Source: CAYQTE01 sp964420285 (lineage in GTDB: Bacteria; Planctomycetota; Phycisphaerae; Tepidisphaerales; Tepidisphaeraceae). From it: 64,000 bases of DNA. A program made the position numbers and the translations under genes. Under the pieces are notes generated by a model. It was not told the origin of the DNA. It ran no database searches and saw nothing but the letters and a program-made list of their open reading frames with translations. Positions 26,156 to 34,591 of the stretch are shown here, piece after piece. Location of the stretch: positions 25,273-89,272 of the forward strand of contig CAYQTE010000012.1 of assembly GCA_964420285.1 (NCBI GenBank). The letters are read 5' to 3'. Every line of letters begins with the position of its first letter. Positions within the stretch are counted from its first letter, which is position 1.

Positions 26156-26600
26156 CGCATTTCTCCGATGAATCCAGCGGCTCCGGATCAAGCCGGATGT
26201 TCGTTTCCCCTGCCGCCTTCTTGGCGGCGTATTTCTTCGTCCAGGTTTCCCAGCTTTTTCCCGCCGCGGTGTCCCGGCCGGTGAATTCCAGGCGGGCGAT
26301 CTGGTCATACGTCACCGCGATCTTCTCCTTGCCCACCCGCGGCAGCAGCCGGATCGAGCAATCCCGCAATTCCGGGCCGGCCGAGCGACGGTCAAACACG
26401 TACCCTTCGAGCTTATCCCCATTCCTCAGCGTGATCGTCACGTCGCCGCGATAGTCGAACGCACGCTCCAGAGCCTCGCGCGTCTCGGCCACGCCGGCCA
26501 GCGACGGAATCCAACCTTCGAGATTCTCGCGATGCAAAACAGGCGCATCGGCCGCCTCGGGCGATGTTGTCGAAGAACGGTTGTTGGTGGGAATTGACAT
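26151..26600 (-). CDS. Small protein with SH3/Sm-like barrel, next to hpnH
   Basis: A 149-residue cytoplasmic protein. The middle (RAFDYRGDVTITLRNGDKLE, GYVFDRR, then KIAVTYDQIARLEFTGRD) has the strand pattern of Sm-like or SH3-like barrels; a basic helix (WETWTKKYAAKKAAGE) follows. No catalytic motif. It starts five bases after hpnH ends, on the same strand, so it is very likely co-transcribed and may serve hopanoid synthesis. I know no experimental function. Confidence 0.65.
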   Translation of the reverse strand: MSIPTNNRSSTTSPEAADAPVLHRENLEGWIPSLAGVAETREALERAFDYRGDVTITLRNGDKLEGYVFDRRSAGPELRDCSIRLLPRVGKEKIAVTYDQIARLEFTGRDTAAGKSWETWTKKYAAKKAAGETNIRLDPEPLDSSEKCE

Positions 26601-26605
26601 GATCC

Positions 26606-27745
26606 CTACGCGCTCTTCACGGTCTCTTCCACCCGATGCTCGCCCGCCGCCACCCTCAATTGCACCAGCGGCTGGGCGGGTTCCTGGGCCGCATCCGCCT
26701 CAAATTCCGCCATCGCATTGTCGTCCGGATACAACCCGCCGAAGAGCGTGGCGCGGGCGGCGCGGATCATTCCCATCAGCGACCCGAACGTGTCATCCAC
26801 CGCGCTGGCTTCATACCCGCTGTGGACCATGCAATTGGCGCAATGCGGGTTCCCGCTCTTTTGGCCGTAGCTCTCCCACGGCGTCTTCTCCACAAGCTCC
26901 GCATACGTGTCCACGTATCCGTCCTGCAACAGATAACACGGCAATTGCCAGCCGAAAATGTTGTACGTCGGCATTCCCCACGGCGTGCATTCGTAATTCT
27001 GCCGGCCCATGAGGAATTCCAGGAACAGCGGGCTTTGATTGAAAATCCACCGATGGCTTCGATTGGAGAGAATCGCCCGAAACAGCCGCCGGGTCCGCTC
27101 TCGCGGCAGAAAATGCTTCTGATCCGGCGCCTTGGTATAGCTATACCCCGGCGAGAGCATCATCCCCTCGACGCCCAGATCCATCATCTCATCGAAGAAC
27201 GCCCGCACGCTCTGCGGATCGGCCCCGTCAAACAGCGTCGTGTTGGTGGTGACGCGGAACCCGCGCTTAACCGCCGCCTTGATCCCACGCAGGGCGATAT
27301 CAAAGCCGCCCTCCCGGCAGACGGAAAAATCATGGTGCTCCCGCTGCCCGTCCATGTGAACGCTGAACGACAGATATTTCGACGGCGTAAACAGATCGAG
27401 CTTCTTTTCCAGCAGCAGGGCATTGGTGCACAGATAAACGTACTTCCGCCGCGCCACCAAGCCCGCCACGATCTTGTCGATCTGCGGATGCAATAGCGGC
27501 TCGCCGCCGGGGATGCTCACCATCGGCGCCCCGCATTCCTCGACGGCCTTGAAGCATTCCTCCGGCGTCAGTTCGCGCAAAAGCACGTGGGCCGGATATT
27601 GAATCTTCCCGCACCCCGCACAGGCCAGATTGCAGCGAAACAGCGGCTCGAGCATCAGCACCAGCGGATAGCGCCTGCGCCCCGCGATTTTCTGGCGCAG
27701 CACATAGCTGGCCACAGTCCACATCTGCGAAATGGGCACGCCCAT
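26606..27745 (-). CDS. hpnH: Radical SAM protein HpnH (adenosylhopane synthase)
   Basis: A 379-residue radical SAM enzyme that joins an adenosyl radical to diploptene, the first step toward extended hopanoids. The N-terminus MGVPISQMWTVASYVLRQKI is typical of HpnH. The cluster motif is RCNLACAGCGKI (Cys 38, 42, 45). PMVSIPGGEPLLHPQIDKIV carries the SAM-binding GGE. The C-terminus has CTPWGMPTYNIFGWQLPCYL and NPHCANCMVHSGYEASAVDD, a second Cys cluster conserved in HpnH. Convergent with shc and followed by a 149-residue gene. Confidence 0.93.
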   Translation of the reverse strand: MGVPISQMWTVASYVLRQKIAGRRRYPLVLMLEPLFRCNLACAGCGKIQYPAHVLLRELTPEECFKAVEECGAPMVSIPGGEPLLHPQIDKIVAGLVARRKYVYLCTNALLLEKKLDLFTPSKYLSFSVHMDGQREHHDFSVCREGGFDIALRGIKAAVKRGFRVTTNTTLFDGADPQSVRAFFDEMMDLGVEGMMLSPGYSYTKAPDQKHFLPRERTRRLFRAILSNRSHRWIFNQSPLFLEFLMGRQNYECTPWGMPTYNIFGWQLPCYLLQDGYVDTYAELVEKTPWESYGQKSGNPHCANCMVHSGYEASAVDDTFGSLMGMIRAARATLFGGLYPDDNAMAEFEADAAQEPAQPLVQLRVAAGEHRVEETVKSA

Positions 27746-28562
27746 AAAGGGTTATCCTCAACAACACCATCGACCCGCCCGATGCCGATCACTCAAGCCC
27801 GCCAAGCATATCGGCCGCCGCCCCCACCAGCAAAGGCCCAATCCCGGCCGGTGAACCGCAACAGAGAGTAGGCCGATCAAAACGAGAAAGTCGAGCCAAG
27901 TCCCTTTATGGAAAACGGTTACGATCAAAACAAGGCTTCATCCCGTCCCAGCTCACCCCCGTTTTTCAATCGGATATCGAGGTAGGAAGCGAAAAACGCG
28001 ACCAAAATCGCGTCCAAAACCACCCAAAAAGTTCAAACTTCGCCCCTAGGAGTCTGAACTTGGCATGAACTCCGCCCGGCCGAGTCCGATCTGGGCGCGC
28101 CAGTTCGGCCACGCTGCCTTCGTTGTCCACTGTCCATCATCAACCATCCATTGCCATCCATGTCCCAGAATGTCCCCAAGGGGGGGTGGGGTAGGTAGAC
28201 CCCAATCGACCAGCGGTGCGCCAAAATCCGCATTCCCAGCCTCCAAACGCCATTTTTTGCCCTGCCCTGCCAATGCCCCGTCTCGGGAGCGTGGGACATC
28301 GCCCCTGTTGGTGCCTTTCATGTCCATTATCGATTTTCCATTGTTTAATATCCATCATCATCGTACCTAACATTACACAAACTGTGGATGGATTGCAAGA
28401 GAAAAATCGTGGGCCGATCGCGCACCGGTTCAGTTACACCCCCCCCCCACTTTTCTCAATCCGGTCATTTCGCCCGCATGATGACCAGATCCCTATTTCG
28501 CAAACTGTTGCGTACGGCGTAAGCGCTTGAAACGGCGATTAGCGGACGTTATACCCCCCGCG
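27746..28562 (+). other. Intergenic stretch without a supported gene
   Basis: About 800 bases without a convincing coding frame; the short frames present have biased, unrelated translations. It holds a near-perfect hairpin (arms AAGTTCAAACT 28029-28039 and AGTCTGAACTT 28051-28061), a run of seven or more G near 28180 and a run of ten C at 28439-28448. GC is lower than in neighbouring genes. Possibly decayed DNA. Confidence 0.6.
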
Positions 28563-28934
28563 ATGCGTATTGAGCTTCTTGGGATCTACGCGGTTGAGGC
28601 TTCCGAGCCCTGCCACCTCCTCGAGTTGATGGTGAGCGAGCATGTCGGCAAGGTCGACATTGGAGCCTTTACCCAGGAGCAGGCGGGCCAGCCACGTCCC
28701 AATTGGCAGGTTCCGTGGCACGAGCGAGTCCTGAATGCCGAGGGTACCATGGACGTCCTTGGCCGGTTCTCGCGGAAAGTTGTCGCCGACGGAAATCCGC
28801 TGCGCCTGGTATTTTATTTTCACTACCTTGATCTCGATAAGCCGCTTATCACCCCAGCCGGCGAGATCGCATTGCAGCGCCCGCAGGAGCGTCCCCCTCG
28901 CCTGGCGTTCCTGAAATATGACCCGCCAGACTGA
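28563..28934 (+). CDS. Hypothetical protein, 123 residues
   Basis: ATG 28563 opens MRIELLGIYAVEASEPCHLL, followed by ELMVSEHVGKVDIGAFTQEQ, PNWQVPWHERVLNAEGTMDV, and RLVFYFHYLDLDKPLITPAG. Alternating strands and one Pro-rich segment suggest a small alpha/beta domain. No signal peptide or membrane helix. The conserved-looking Trp-His (VPWHERVL) and FYFHYLDLDKP could be functional, but I recognise no family. Another in-frame start lies 36 bases upstream. No ribosome site is obvious. Confidence 0.5.
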   Translation: MRIELLGIYAVEASEPCHLLELMVSEHVGKVDIGAFTQEQAGQPRPNWQVPWHERVLNAEGTMDVLGRFSRKVVADGNPLRLVFYFHYLDLDKPLITPAGEIALQRPQERPPRLAFLKYDPPD

Positions 28935-29027
28935 GATGCCGGGCCATCGCCAGCCGCGTCTGGAGCAAATGGAGTGGACCGCCAGCGCTCAGGAATCGCC
29001 TGCGGGAATTTCAGCCAAGGGAACTTG

Positions 29028-29142
29028 ATGGGTGTCAACGTCATACTCGCGATCTCGATCGAGGCTTTGGTCTTCTCCGCCCTGCTTTTCGGCGGGGCCG
29101 GGACGATCCACTGGCCGGCGGCGTCGGGCGTATATGGGGAGG
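29028..29142 (+). pseudogene. 5' fragment of an isoprenylcysteine methyltransferase-like membrane gene
   Basis: AAGGGAA precedes ATG 29028. The translation VNVILAISIEALVFSALLFG then GAGTIHWPAA matches the first helix and the TLxWPAAW block that begins ICMT-family membrane methyltransferases. Removing one C near 29122 would restore WPAAWAYMG. The sequence then runs straight into the palindromic element at 29143-29234 and the rest of the gene is absent. Only about 38 codons survive of an expected 180-230. Confidence 0.45.
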
Positions 29143-29234
29143 GGAAATGGGGTCATAAGCCATTTGTCACGATCACATATTGCCGTAATTATCGAGATCA
29201 CATCACTATCGGGAGTGGCGTATGACCCCTTTCC
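29143..29234. mobile_element. MITE/REP-like palindromic element, 92 bp
   Basis: The ends form an inverted repeat: GGAAATGGGGTCATA (29143-29157) and TATGACCCCTTTCC (29221-29234), 14 paired positions with one bulged T. The pairing extends weakly on both sides (GCCA). The GGGGTCATA end resembles short palindromic elements mobilised in trans by REP-associated or IS transposases. No transposase is encoded. It interrupts the methyltransferase fragment. Confidence 0.55.
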
Positions 29235-29283
29235 CTCGCCTCTCGACAGAGCTTGCGCGGTGGTTTTGCCGCGACGTTCGCGC

Positions 29284-29289
29284 TAGAAT
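29284..29289 (+). promoter_or_regulatory. TAGAAT -10 element before the MNT gene
   Basis: TAGAAT lies nine bases before ATG 29299 and no ribosome site is present, so the transcript is probably leaderless or nearly so. The same geometry is seen at 13347 and 57839. Confidence 0.4.
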
Positions 29290-29298
29290 AGACGCTCG

Positions 29299-29589
29299 AT
29301 GATAACCAGGAACGATATCCTCAATCGCCGCGACGAGATCATGGCCGTCGCAAGGCGATACGGAGCATCCGACATTCGCATCTTCGGGTCGGTCGCGCGA
29401 GGCGATGCCACGGAATCGTCCGATGTTGACTTCGTCGTCCGCTTCGAGCCGGGTCGGTCGCTGTTCGACCAGGGCGGCCTGCTGATGGATTTGCGGCAGC
29501 TCTTGGGGGTCAGGGTCGAACTGGTTTCCGAAGGCGCGCTCACCGGGCGATTCGGCCAAATCGTCCGCATGGAGGCGGTGCCGCTGTGA
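29299..29589 (+). CDS. MNT-type nucleotidyltransferase antitoxin (MntA-like)
   Basis: A 96-residue minimal nucleotidyltransferase. The motif IRIFGSVARGDATESSDVDF gives GSxARG and the DxD metal ligands (about residues 37-48); the partial third Asp region is VRVELVSEGAL. In MNT-HEPN modules the MNT protein neutralises the HEPN ribonuclease, in studied cases by AMPylating it. The stop overlaps the GTG of the partner (GTGA), the standard layout, but the partner is only 20 codons long here. Confidence 0.85.
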   Translation: MITRNDILNRRDEIMAVARRYGASDIRIFGSVARGDATESSDVDFVVRFEPGRSLFDQGGLLMDLRQLLGVRVELVSEGALTGRFGQIVRMEAVPL

Positions 29590-29648
29590 GGTCCGACCGG
29601 CTGCGCCTGCAAGATATTCTCGATGCCATTGATGTTGTCGTGCACTAG
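29586..29648 (+). pseudogene. Truncated HEPN (DUF86) toxin
   Basis: GTG 29586 opens MRSDRLRLQDILDAIDVVVH and then a TAG stop (29646-29648). The start matches HEPN toxins (RDxLRLQDILEAIExI); the remaining roughly 90 codons, including the RxxxxH ribonuclease motif, are missing. What follows is unrelated sequence ending in a promoter. Confidence 0.65.
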
Positions 29649-29723
29649 CGCAATTCTTGGCGCTCTTGGCGTTACTTGGCGGTTCGGTTTCTTCATTGCC
29701 AGCCGGGCCTTGCCAGCGCGGCA

Positions 29724-29754
29724 TTGCAGCATGGTGGCATGTTTACGATATAAT
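29724..29754 (+). promoter_or_regulatory. Promoter of the lipoprotein gene
   Basis: TTGCAG (29724-29729), 19 bases, then a consensus TATAAT (29749-29754), 43 bases before ATG 29798. Confidence 0.5.
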
Positions 29755-29797
29755 CCCCGGCCATGGGCGATTCAGGTCACTTAACGAGGGATGTTTT

Positions 29798-30568
29798 ATG
29801 AACAGGATATGTGTATTGCTGACGTTGGCCATGCTGGCCGTGGGCGCGGGATTGGTGTTGAACGCTTGCTCGTCCACGCCGGATTTCACGGAGCCGTTGC
29901 CGCTCTTGAACTCCGTTCCCAGGACTGGGCTGGAATTGTGGGTCTCCGGCGGGAAGGTGGAGCAGAACAACGGCATGATTACCGCGATCGATGACATCAG
30001 CGGCAATGTCAACGATGCCCGCCGCGATCCGGCCACGTCGCGGCCGGCGACCAATCCGAGCTTGGTCAGGGATGCTTCCACCGGCCACCAGCCGGTGTTG
30101 CGGTTCTCGGGGGCCAATGTCGCCTTCCAGTTCAAGCGGATATCGGATATCCGGACCGCGTTCTGGGTGGTGAGCAAAGACCCGGCCTCGTTCGGGTTCC
30201 GCAGCGAGAGATTCGTGCTGGGCGACACGCAGACCAACGATTTCCACGCCGGCTGGACCAACGACACCATCTTCAACACCGATGTCAATCCCGGCCACCT
30301 CTCGCAGAAACTCAAGGACGGCAAGACCTGGCTGAACGGCCAGCCGATCGACGCCACCAAGACCCCGTTCCCCAAGCAACTGTGCGTGATCTCGATCATC
30401 AGCACCGGCCCCGTCCAGGCCAACCAACTGGCCCGCGACCGCAACATGACCGGCCGGGCCTGGCAGGGCGATATCGCGGAAATCATGCTCTACAACGTGC
30501 CCCTCTCCGACACCGACCGCCAGGCGGTGGAGAAATACCTGATGGCCAAATACTCGATCAAGCCGTGA
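29798..30568 (+). CDS. LamG-like lipoprotein
   Basis: A 256-residue exported lipoprotein. The signal peptide MNRICVLLTLAMLAVGAGLV ends in the lipobox LNAC-SS (Cys about residue 24). The mature part begins with a short linker and then a concanavalin-A/LamG-like jelly roll: LELWVSGGKVEQNNGMITAI, FWVVSKDPASFGFRSERFVL and the closing GDIAEIMLYNVPLSDTDRQA followed by VEKYLMAKYSI, the usual end of planctomycete LamG domains. GAGGG lies seven bases upstream. It probably sits on a membrane facing the periplasm or the surface. The ligand is unknown. Confidence 0.75.
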   Translation: MNRICVLLTLAMLAVGAGLVLNACSSTPDFTEPLPLLNSVPRTGLELWVSGGKVEQNNGMITAIDDISGNVNDARRDPATSRPATNPSLVRDASTGHQPVLRFSGANVAFQFKRISDIRTAFWVVSKDPASFGFRSERFVLGDTQTNDFHAGWTNDTIFNTDVNPGHLSQKLKDGKTWLNGQPIDATKTPFPKQLCVISIISTGPVQANQLARDRNMTGRAWQGDIAEIMLYNVPLSDTDRQAVEKYLMAKYSIKP

Positions 30569-30695
30569 CGGGCGGCGCGTCGGTTGAAGCGGACATTTCT
30601 ATCTGGCTACAGCGAAGGAATCGCGGCCGGCATGCCGATCCGTCTGACGACATTTGCGGCTGGACAAGTCCCCGATTCGGCCGATAATAAGAGAG

Positions 30696-30866
30696 ATGAC
30701 ACAATCGGTCGAGACAGTCGTCAAGCAATTCCGCCGGATCGCGGAAAAACTTCAGCGCGAGCATCGCGACCCTGCCAAGGCCAGGGCTTTCCTGCTCCGA
30801 GCGGGGATAGCGGAACGGCACAAATCGTCTCCCGGCGGGGTGCGCCTGGCGAGGCGCTACCGGTAG
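30696..30866 (+). CDS. Small partner protein of the ADP-ribosyltransferase
   Basis: A 56-residue helical protein, MTQSVETVVKQFRRIAEKLQ, REHRDPAKARAFLLRAGIAE, ending GVRLARRYR. The arrangement 'helix, AxxFLxxAGI, short loop, xxxYR end' is one I recall for short genes that precede this ADP-ribosyltransferase-like family. It ends three bases before the GTG of the next gene, so the two are a tight pair. It may be an antitoxin, an immunity protein or a cofactor. A longer in-frame start exists at 30654; ATG 30696 has AAGAGAG just upstream. Confidence 0.6.
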   Translation: MTQSVETVVKQFRRIAEKLQREHRDPAKARAFLLRAGIAERHKSSPGGVRLARRYR

Positions 30867-30869
30867 CCC

Positions 30870-31481
30870 GTGGACTTCGCCGCAACGAGTTTCGTTCTCG
30901 GCTATCACGGTTGCGACCGCACGCTTGCCGAAAACATCCTGTCTGGCGGCACTGCGCTCACACCCAGCCATAACGACTATGACTGGCTGGGCGACGGGAT
31001 ATATTTCTGGGAACATAACGCGGAGCGTGCGTTTGATTTCGCGGCCGAGGTTGCCGCAGGTCGACGGCACAAGGGCCGGTCCATCAGAAAACCGGCTGTT
31101 CTCGGAGCGATAATCGACCTGGGTTTCTGCCTCAATCTTCTGGACAGCCGATTTATCGAGATGGTGCGCAGGGCGTATGATGGGCTCGTGCGGTCTTCGT
31201 CCGAGAGCGGGATTGAATTACCGAAAAACTCTGGCGGCGACGACCTCCTGAAGCGGAACCTGGATTGTGCCGTTCTGCGCACACTGCACCAGGCTCGCGA
31301 AGAAGCCGGCGAGGAGCCCTTTGAGACGGTTCGAGCGGCGTTCATCGAGGGCGAGCGCCTTTACGAAAATGCGGGATTCTCGACAAAGAACCACATCCAG
31401 ATTTGCGTTCGCGATCATCGGTGCATAAAGGCCTACTTCCGGCCGCTGAGCGAGACCGGAAAACCAATGTCGTTCGGGTGA
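30870..31481 (+). CDS. Predicted ADP-ribosyltransferase-fold protein (YHGCD type)
   Basis: A 203-residue protein. It opens FVLGYHGCDRTLAENILSG (Tyr12, His13), then NDYDWLGDGIYFWEHNAERA (residues 35-54) and ends with HIQICVRDHRCIKAYFRPLS. The order His in a YHG strand, then GxGIYFWE with a second Tyr followed by an Ala-rich helix, then an IQICV strand is the layout of DUF3990-like and PARP-type ADP-ribosyltransferases (H-Y-x triad). A third catalytic residue is not certain; Glu48 or a Glu in the C-terminal half are candidates. It starts at GTG 30870. The fold is my inference from motif order. With its 56-residue partner it looks like a toxin-antitoxin or defence pair. Confidence 0.6.
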   Translation: MDFAATSFVLGYHGCDRTLAENILSGGTALTPSHNDYDWLGDGIYFWEHNAERAFDFAAEVAAGRRHKGRSIRKPAVLGAIIDLGFCLNLLDSRFIEMVRRAYDGLVRSSSESGIELPKNSGGDDLLKRNLDCAVLRTLHQAREEAGEEPFETVRAAFIEGERLYENAGFSTKNHIQICVRDHRCIKAYFRPLSETGKPMSFG

Positions 31482-31562
31482 TCTCCAAACCGCGGCGCAA
31501 ATACCGGCCAGAGCGAAAGTCCGATCGCCGTCAGGGGGCGGCGCTGCCGTTGGAAAAAATAA

Positions 31563-32648
31563 TCAGAGTACCTGCGGCTCATCCATTACCAGCAGTCGCT
31601 GGATCTCGTCGGTTTTGAAACCGAGGGACATGGGACGGACGGTGTTGGGGATGGCGATCACGTCGTAGAGTTCGGTGACGGCGCCTTCGACGCGGGCGAA
31701 ATGCTCGACGTTGCCGGTCCTGAGGTTGATGATCTGAATCCCGCATTGCGCGGCGGCGTTGCGACGGGTCAGTTCGTCGGCCAGGGGCAGGCCGGTGAAC
31801 GTGCGGTCGCGGGGCTTGGAAAGGCCGACGATGGCAAAATCGCCGTGAAAGGCCATGCCGCGCAGGTAGCCGGGGCAGAAGGTGATGGGTTCGAATCTGC
31901 CTTTGGACTGGTCGATGTATCCGAAGAATCCGCAGCCGGAATTGTGGACGTAGAGCCGGCCGTTGTGCATGCGCGGGGAATGTGGCATGGCCAGTCCGCG
32001 AACGAGCATTTCGTTGGTGCGTGCGTTGATGACGACGCCGCCGCTGGGCCGGGAATCGCGCCAGCCGTCGGCCACGTCGCTTTGCGAACAGGCGGTGACA
32101 TAGGTGGCCAGTCCGTTTTCCAGGGCCAGGCCGTTGAGATGGCAGCGATCCTCGGCGGCGAGTTTGCTGATGAACGTCGGCTGCCAGAGCGGGACGAAAC
32201 TGCGGCGGTCGCTGAGGGTGGCCAGGCAACTGAATCGGGTATTGACCATGACAACCCGGCCGGTGGATTCGACGACCAGGTCGTGCGTATCGATATCGCC
32301 GGTGGTGTAGCCGATGCGCGGGATATAGACCCGATCGTAGCCGTTGAGAACTTCGCCGCCCTGCATGGCGTCCTCCAGCCGCCAGACCTGGAAATGGCCG
32401 GCCAGCCAGAGCGTGCGCGGATCGCCCGGCGCGACGCACAGGCCCATGCAGCGGGGGAAAGTGCGTTCAAAGACGGAGATTCGCCCGGCCGGGTTCACGC
32501 CCAGCATCAGGAATTTGCCCGCCTGATAGGTGGTGAAGGCGAGGCTGAGTTTTTGCTCGCTGAGCCAATTGGGCAGATGCGGAGAGCCGAGGACTTCAAG
32601 CCACGGCTCATCGGGCGCCGCAGCGGGTTTGACGGGGTTTTCAGCCAT
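31563..32648 (-). CDS. TIGR03032 family protein (six-bladed propeller-like)
   Basis: A 361-residue protein. It has PHLPNWLSEQKLSLAFTTYQ and AGKFLMLGV, which open the TIGR03032/DUF4915 family, then FPRCMGLCVAP, LWLAGHFQVWRLED, YIPRIGYTTGDIDTHDLVVE and CHLNGLALENGLATYVTACS, followed by MPHSPRMHNGRLYVHNSGCG and PGYLRGMAFHGDFAIVGLSK. The blades repeat every 50 or so residues. The family is found near sulfotransferases, glycosyltransferases and surface-polysaccharide genes; its biochemical role is not known to me. No signal peptide. Confidence 0.85.
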   Translation of the reverse strand: MAENPVKPAAAPDEPWLEVLGSPHLPNWLSEQKLSLAFTTYQAGKFLMLGVNPAGRISVFERTFPRCMGLCVAPGDPRTLWLAGHFQVWRLEDAMQGGEVLNGYDRVYIPRIGYTTGDIDTHDLVVESTGRVVMVNTRFSCLATLSDRRSFVPLWQPTFISKLAAEDRCHLNGLALENGLATYVTACSQSDVADGWRDSRPSGGVVINARTNEMLVRGLAMPHSPRMHNGRLYVHNSGCGFFGYIDQSKGRFEPITFCPGYLRGMAFHGDFAIVGLSKPRDRTFTGLPLADELTRRNAAAQCGIQIINLRTGNVEHFARVEGAVTELYDVIAIPNTVRPMSLGFKTDEIQRLLVMDEPQVL

Positions 32649-32712
32649 GACGACAGCTTAACAGCCCGCGGTAAAAGTCGCACGGGCGGATGGCGCCTTG
32701 ACGAACGATCGG

Positions 32713-34440
32713 CTATTGCACGATGACATTCTGGATATCGTTGTTGGGGATCTGGTCAATGTTGTCGGGATCGACGTAGGCGGTGTTGATGCCGATGCCG
32801 CCGTAGAGCGTATCGGGCTGGCCGTTGTTGGCGTAGATGGTATCGTCGCCGGCGCCGCCATAGAGGACGTTGTCGCCGGCGCCGCCGGTGATGGTGTCGT
32901 TGCCCTGCCCGCCGCGGATGGTGTCGTTGCCGGGGCCGCCGTAGAGCAGATCGTTGCCTTTGCCGCCGCCGATCGAATCAGCGCCTTTGCCGCCGTGGAT
33001 CACATCATCGCCGGGACCACCGGAGATGCTGTCGGCGCCTTGTCCGCCGGCGAGGGTATCGTTGCCCTGCCCGCCAAGGATGGTGTCGTTGCCGGGCCCG
33101 CCCTGCACACTGGCGCCGATGATTCCCGGCCCAATCGTGACAAAATCGTCGCCGGCGCCGGCCTGGACGTCGATGCTGGTGACCGAAGCTGCCGGGAACG
33201 GCAAGGAGGTTTGCCCGTCCATGGTGACGGTCATGTTGTTACCTGTCGCGTCCAGCGAGAGTGCGATCGTGTCGTTGCCGCTGGAGCCCGTAACCATGAG
33301 GTTTCCGCCGCTCAGCGTGGCAAAGCTGCTGTTCGCCGTGACATCAACATCGTCGGCGCTGGCACTGCCGCTGCCGGTCAGCAGGTCGGGGTAACCGTCG
33401 CCGCTGAGATCGGCCAGCGCGATGGTCGTGGGTCCGATCTGGGCCGCGACGGGGGTTTCCGTCGTGAACGTGCCATTGCCGTTGTTCTGAAAGATGTCGA
33501 TGACACTTTGGTTGACCGTGGCGACGGCCAGGTCGGTGTGGCCGTCGTTGTTCAGATCGGCGGCGGCGAGCTGGATCGGGAACGGATCGGTGTTCAAGGT
33601 GGCCAGGGAAGTGAACTGGCCGTTGCCCAGGCCCCGCATGACATAGACTTTGTCGTCGGCGTTGGAGACGGCGGCGAGGCCGTTGAAGCCGTTGCCGGCG
33701 AAATCGGCCACGGCCAGGCCGAGGGTTCCGCCGAAAGTGGGCGTGACGACCGGGGCCTTGAACGTGCCGTCGCCGTTGCCGAAGGCGACCTGGATGTTGC
33801 CCGAGACGCCGACGACGTCGCTCGTGCCATCGTTGTTCATGTCGGCGATGGCCACCGAGCCGCTTTGGCCGACGCTCACGCCGTCGTTGCCGACCAGTTG
33901 CAGCGAGCCGTCCGGATGGCTCAGCAGCACATCGCCGTTGGCGTCGACGATGTCATCGCGATCGACGCCGGTGACGAGCTGTCCGGCCGCCAGTCCGCCG
34001 GGCGAGCCGAAGATCTGGTTGCTGGTGGGGATGTTGTAGGAGACCATCGGCTGGAAATTGCCGCCGCCGGCGTTGAGGAGCACGCCGATGGTGTTGTCGA
34101 CCTGATTGGCGACGACGATATCGAGCCGGCCGTTGCCGGTGAGATCGGCCAGCACAACGCTCACGGGCGTGTTGCCGGTGGCGTAGGTGGTTGGGCTGCC
34201 GAATGTTCCGCCGGCCTGGCCGGGAAAGACATTGACCTTATCATCGGCCGTGACGCAGACCAGATCGGGGATTCCGTCGCCGTTGACATCGCCGACGGCC
34301 AGAGCCTGTACGCCGACGCCGGCGGTGGCTGGCAAATAGGACACGGGGGCGCCGAAGGAGATGGTGAGATATCGGCGCTGTTCTAGGGCTTCCAGAAGGC
34401 ACTGGCGGACCGTTTTGGGATGAGAACTCGGCTGAAGCAT
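32713..34440 (-). CDS. Secreted FG-GAP/VCBS and RTX repeat surface protein
   Basis: A 575-residue protein starting at ATG 34440 (GAGGAG six bases upstream). The planctomycete N-terminal motif is CLLEALEQRRYLTISF (LEPRxLLS type), thought to serve export or sorting. Next come seven FG-GAP/VCBS blades with EF-hand-like Asp loops (DVNGDGIPD, DLNNDGHTD, DLSGDGYPD) making a propeller. Then a linker and at least seven RTX nonapeptides (GGQGNDTLAGGQGAD, GGPGNDTIRGGQGND) that bind calcium in a beta roll, and a short C-terminal strand. Likely on the surface or secreted. It is a paralogue of the next gene on the same strand. Confidence 0.85.
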   Translation of the reverse strand: MLQPSSHPKTVRQCLLEALEQRRYLTISFGAPVSYLPATAGVGVQALAVGDVNGDGIPDLVCVTADDKVNVFPGQAGGTFGSPTTYATGNTPVSVVLADLTGNGRLDIVVANQVDNTIGVLLNAGGGNFQPMVSYNIPTSNQIFGSPGGLAAGQLVTGVDRDDIVDANGDVLLSHPDGSLQLVGNDGVSVGQSGSVAIADMNNDGTSDVVGVSGNIQVAFGNGDGTFKAPVVTPTFGGTLGLAVADFAGNGFNGLAAVSNADDKVYVMRGLGNGQFTSLATLNTDPFPIQLAAADLNNDGHTDLAVATVNQSVIDIFQNNGNGTFTTETPVAAQIGPTTIALADLSGDGYPDLLTGSGSASADDVDVTANSSFATLSGGNLMVTGSSGNDTIALSLDATGNNMTVTMDGQTSLPFPAASVTSIDVQAGAGDDFVTIGPGIIGASVQGGPGNDTILGGQGNDTLAGGQGADSISGGPGDDVIHGGKGADSIGGGKGNDLLYGGPGNDTIRGGQGNDTITGGAGDNVLYGGAGDDTIYANNGQPDTLYGGIGINTAYVDPDNIDQIPNNDIQNVIVQ

Positions 34441-34591
34441 GCGGAACTCCTCGTGGTGTCGCGCCACCGCGGCGCCAGGAGCAATTGTCGCCCTGCCGCC
34501 GTCGCTTGCAAGATGTCGCGTGGGGAAACGGCTGCGCGAGGGCGCATGGCGCGATCTGTCGATGGCACGTCGTTTGCGAAAGCGGCACTGG

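Noticed and set aside
28033..28373. Several overlapping short frames of 77-104 codons on both strands.
   Set aside because: They are mutually antisense, start in poor context and encode biased Trp/Pro/Gly-rich sequence; no family is recognisable.
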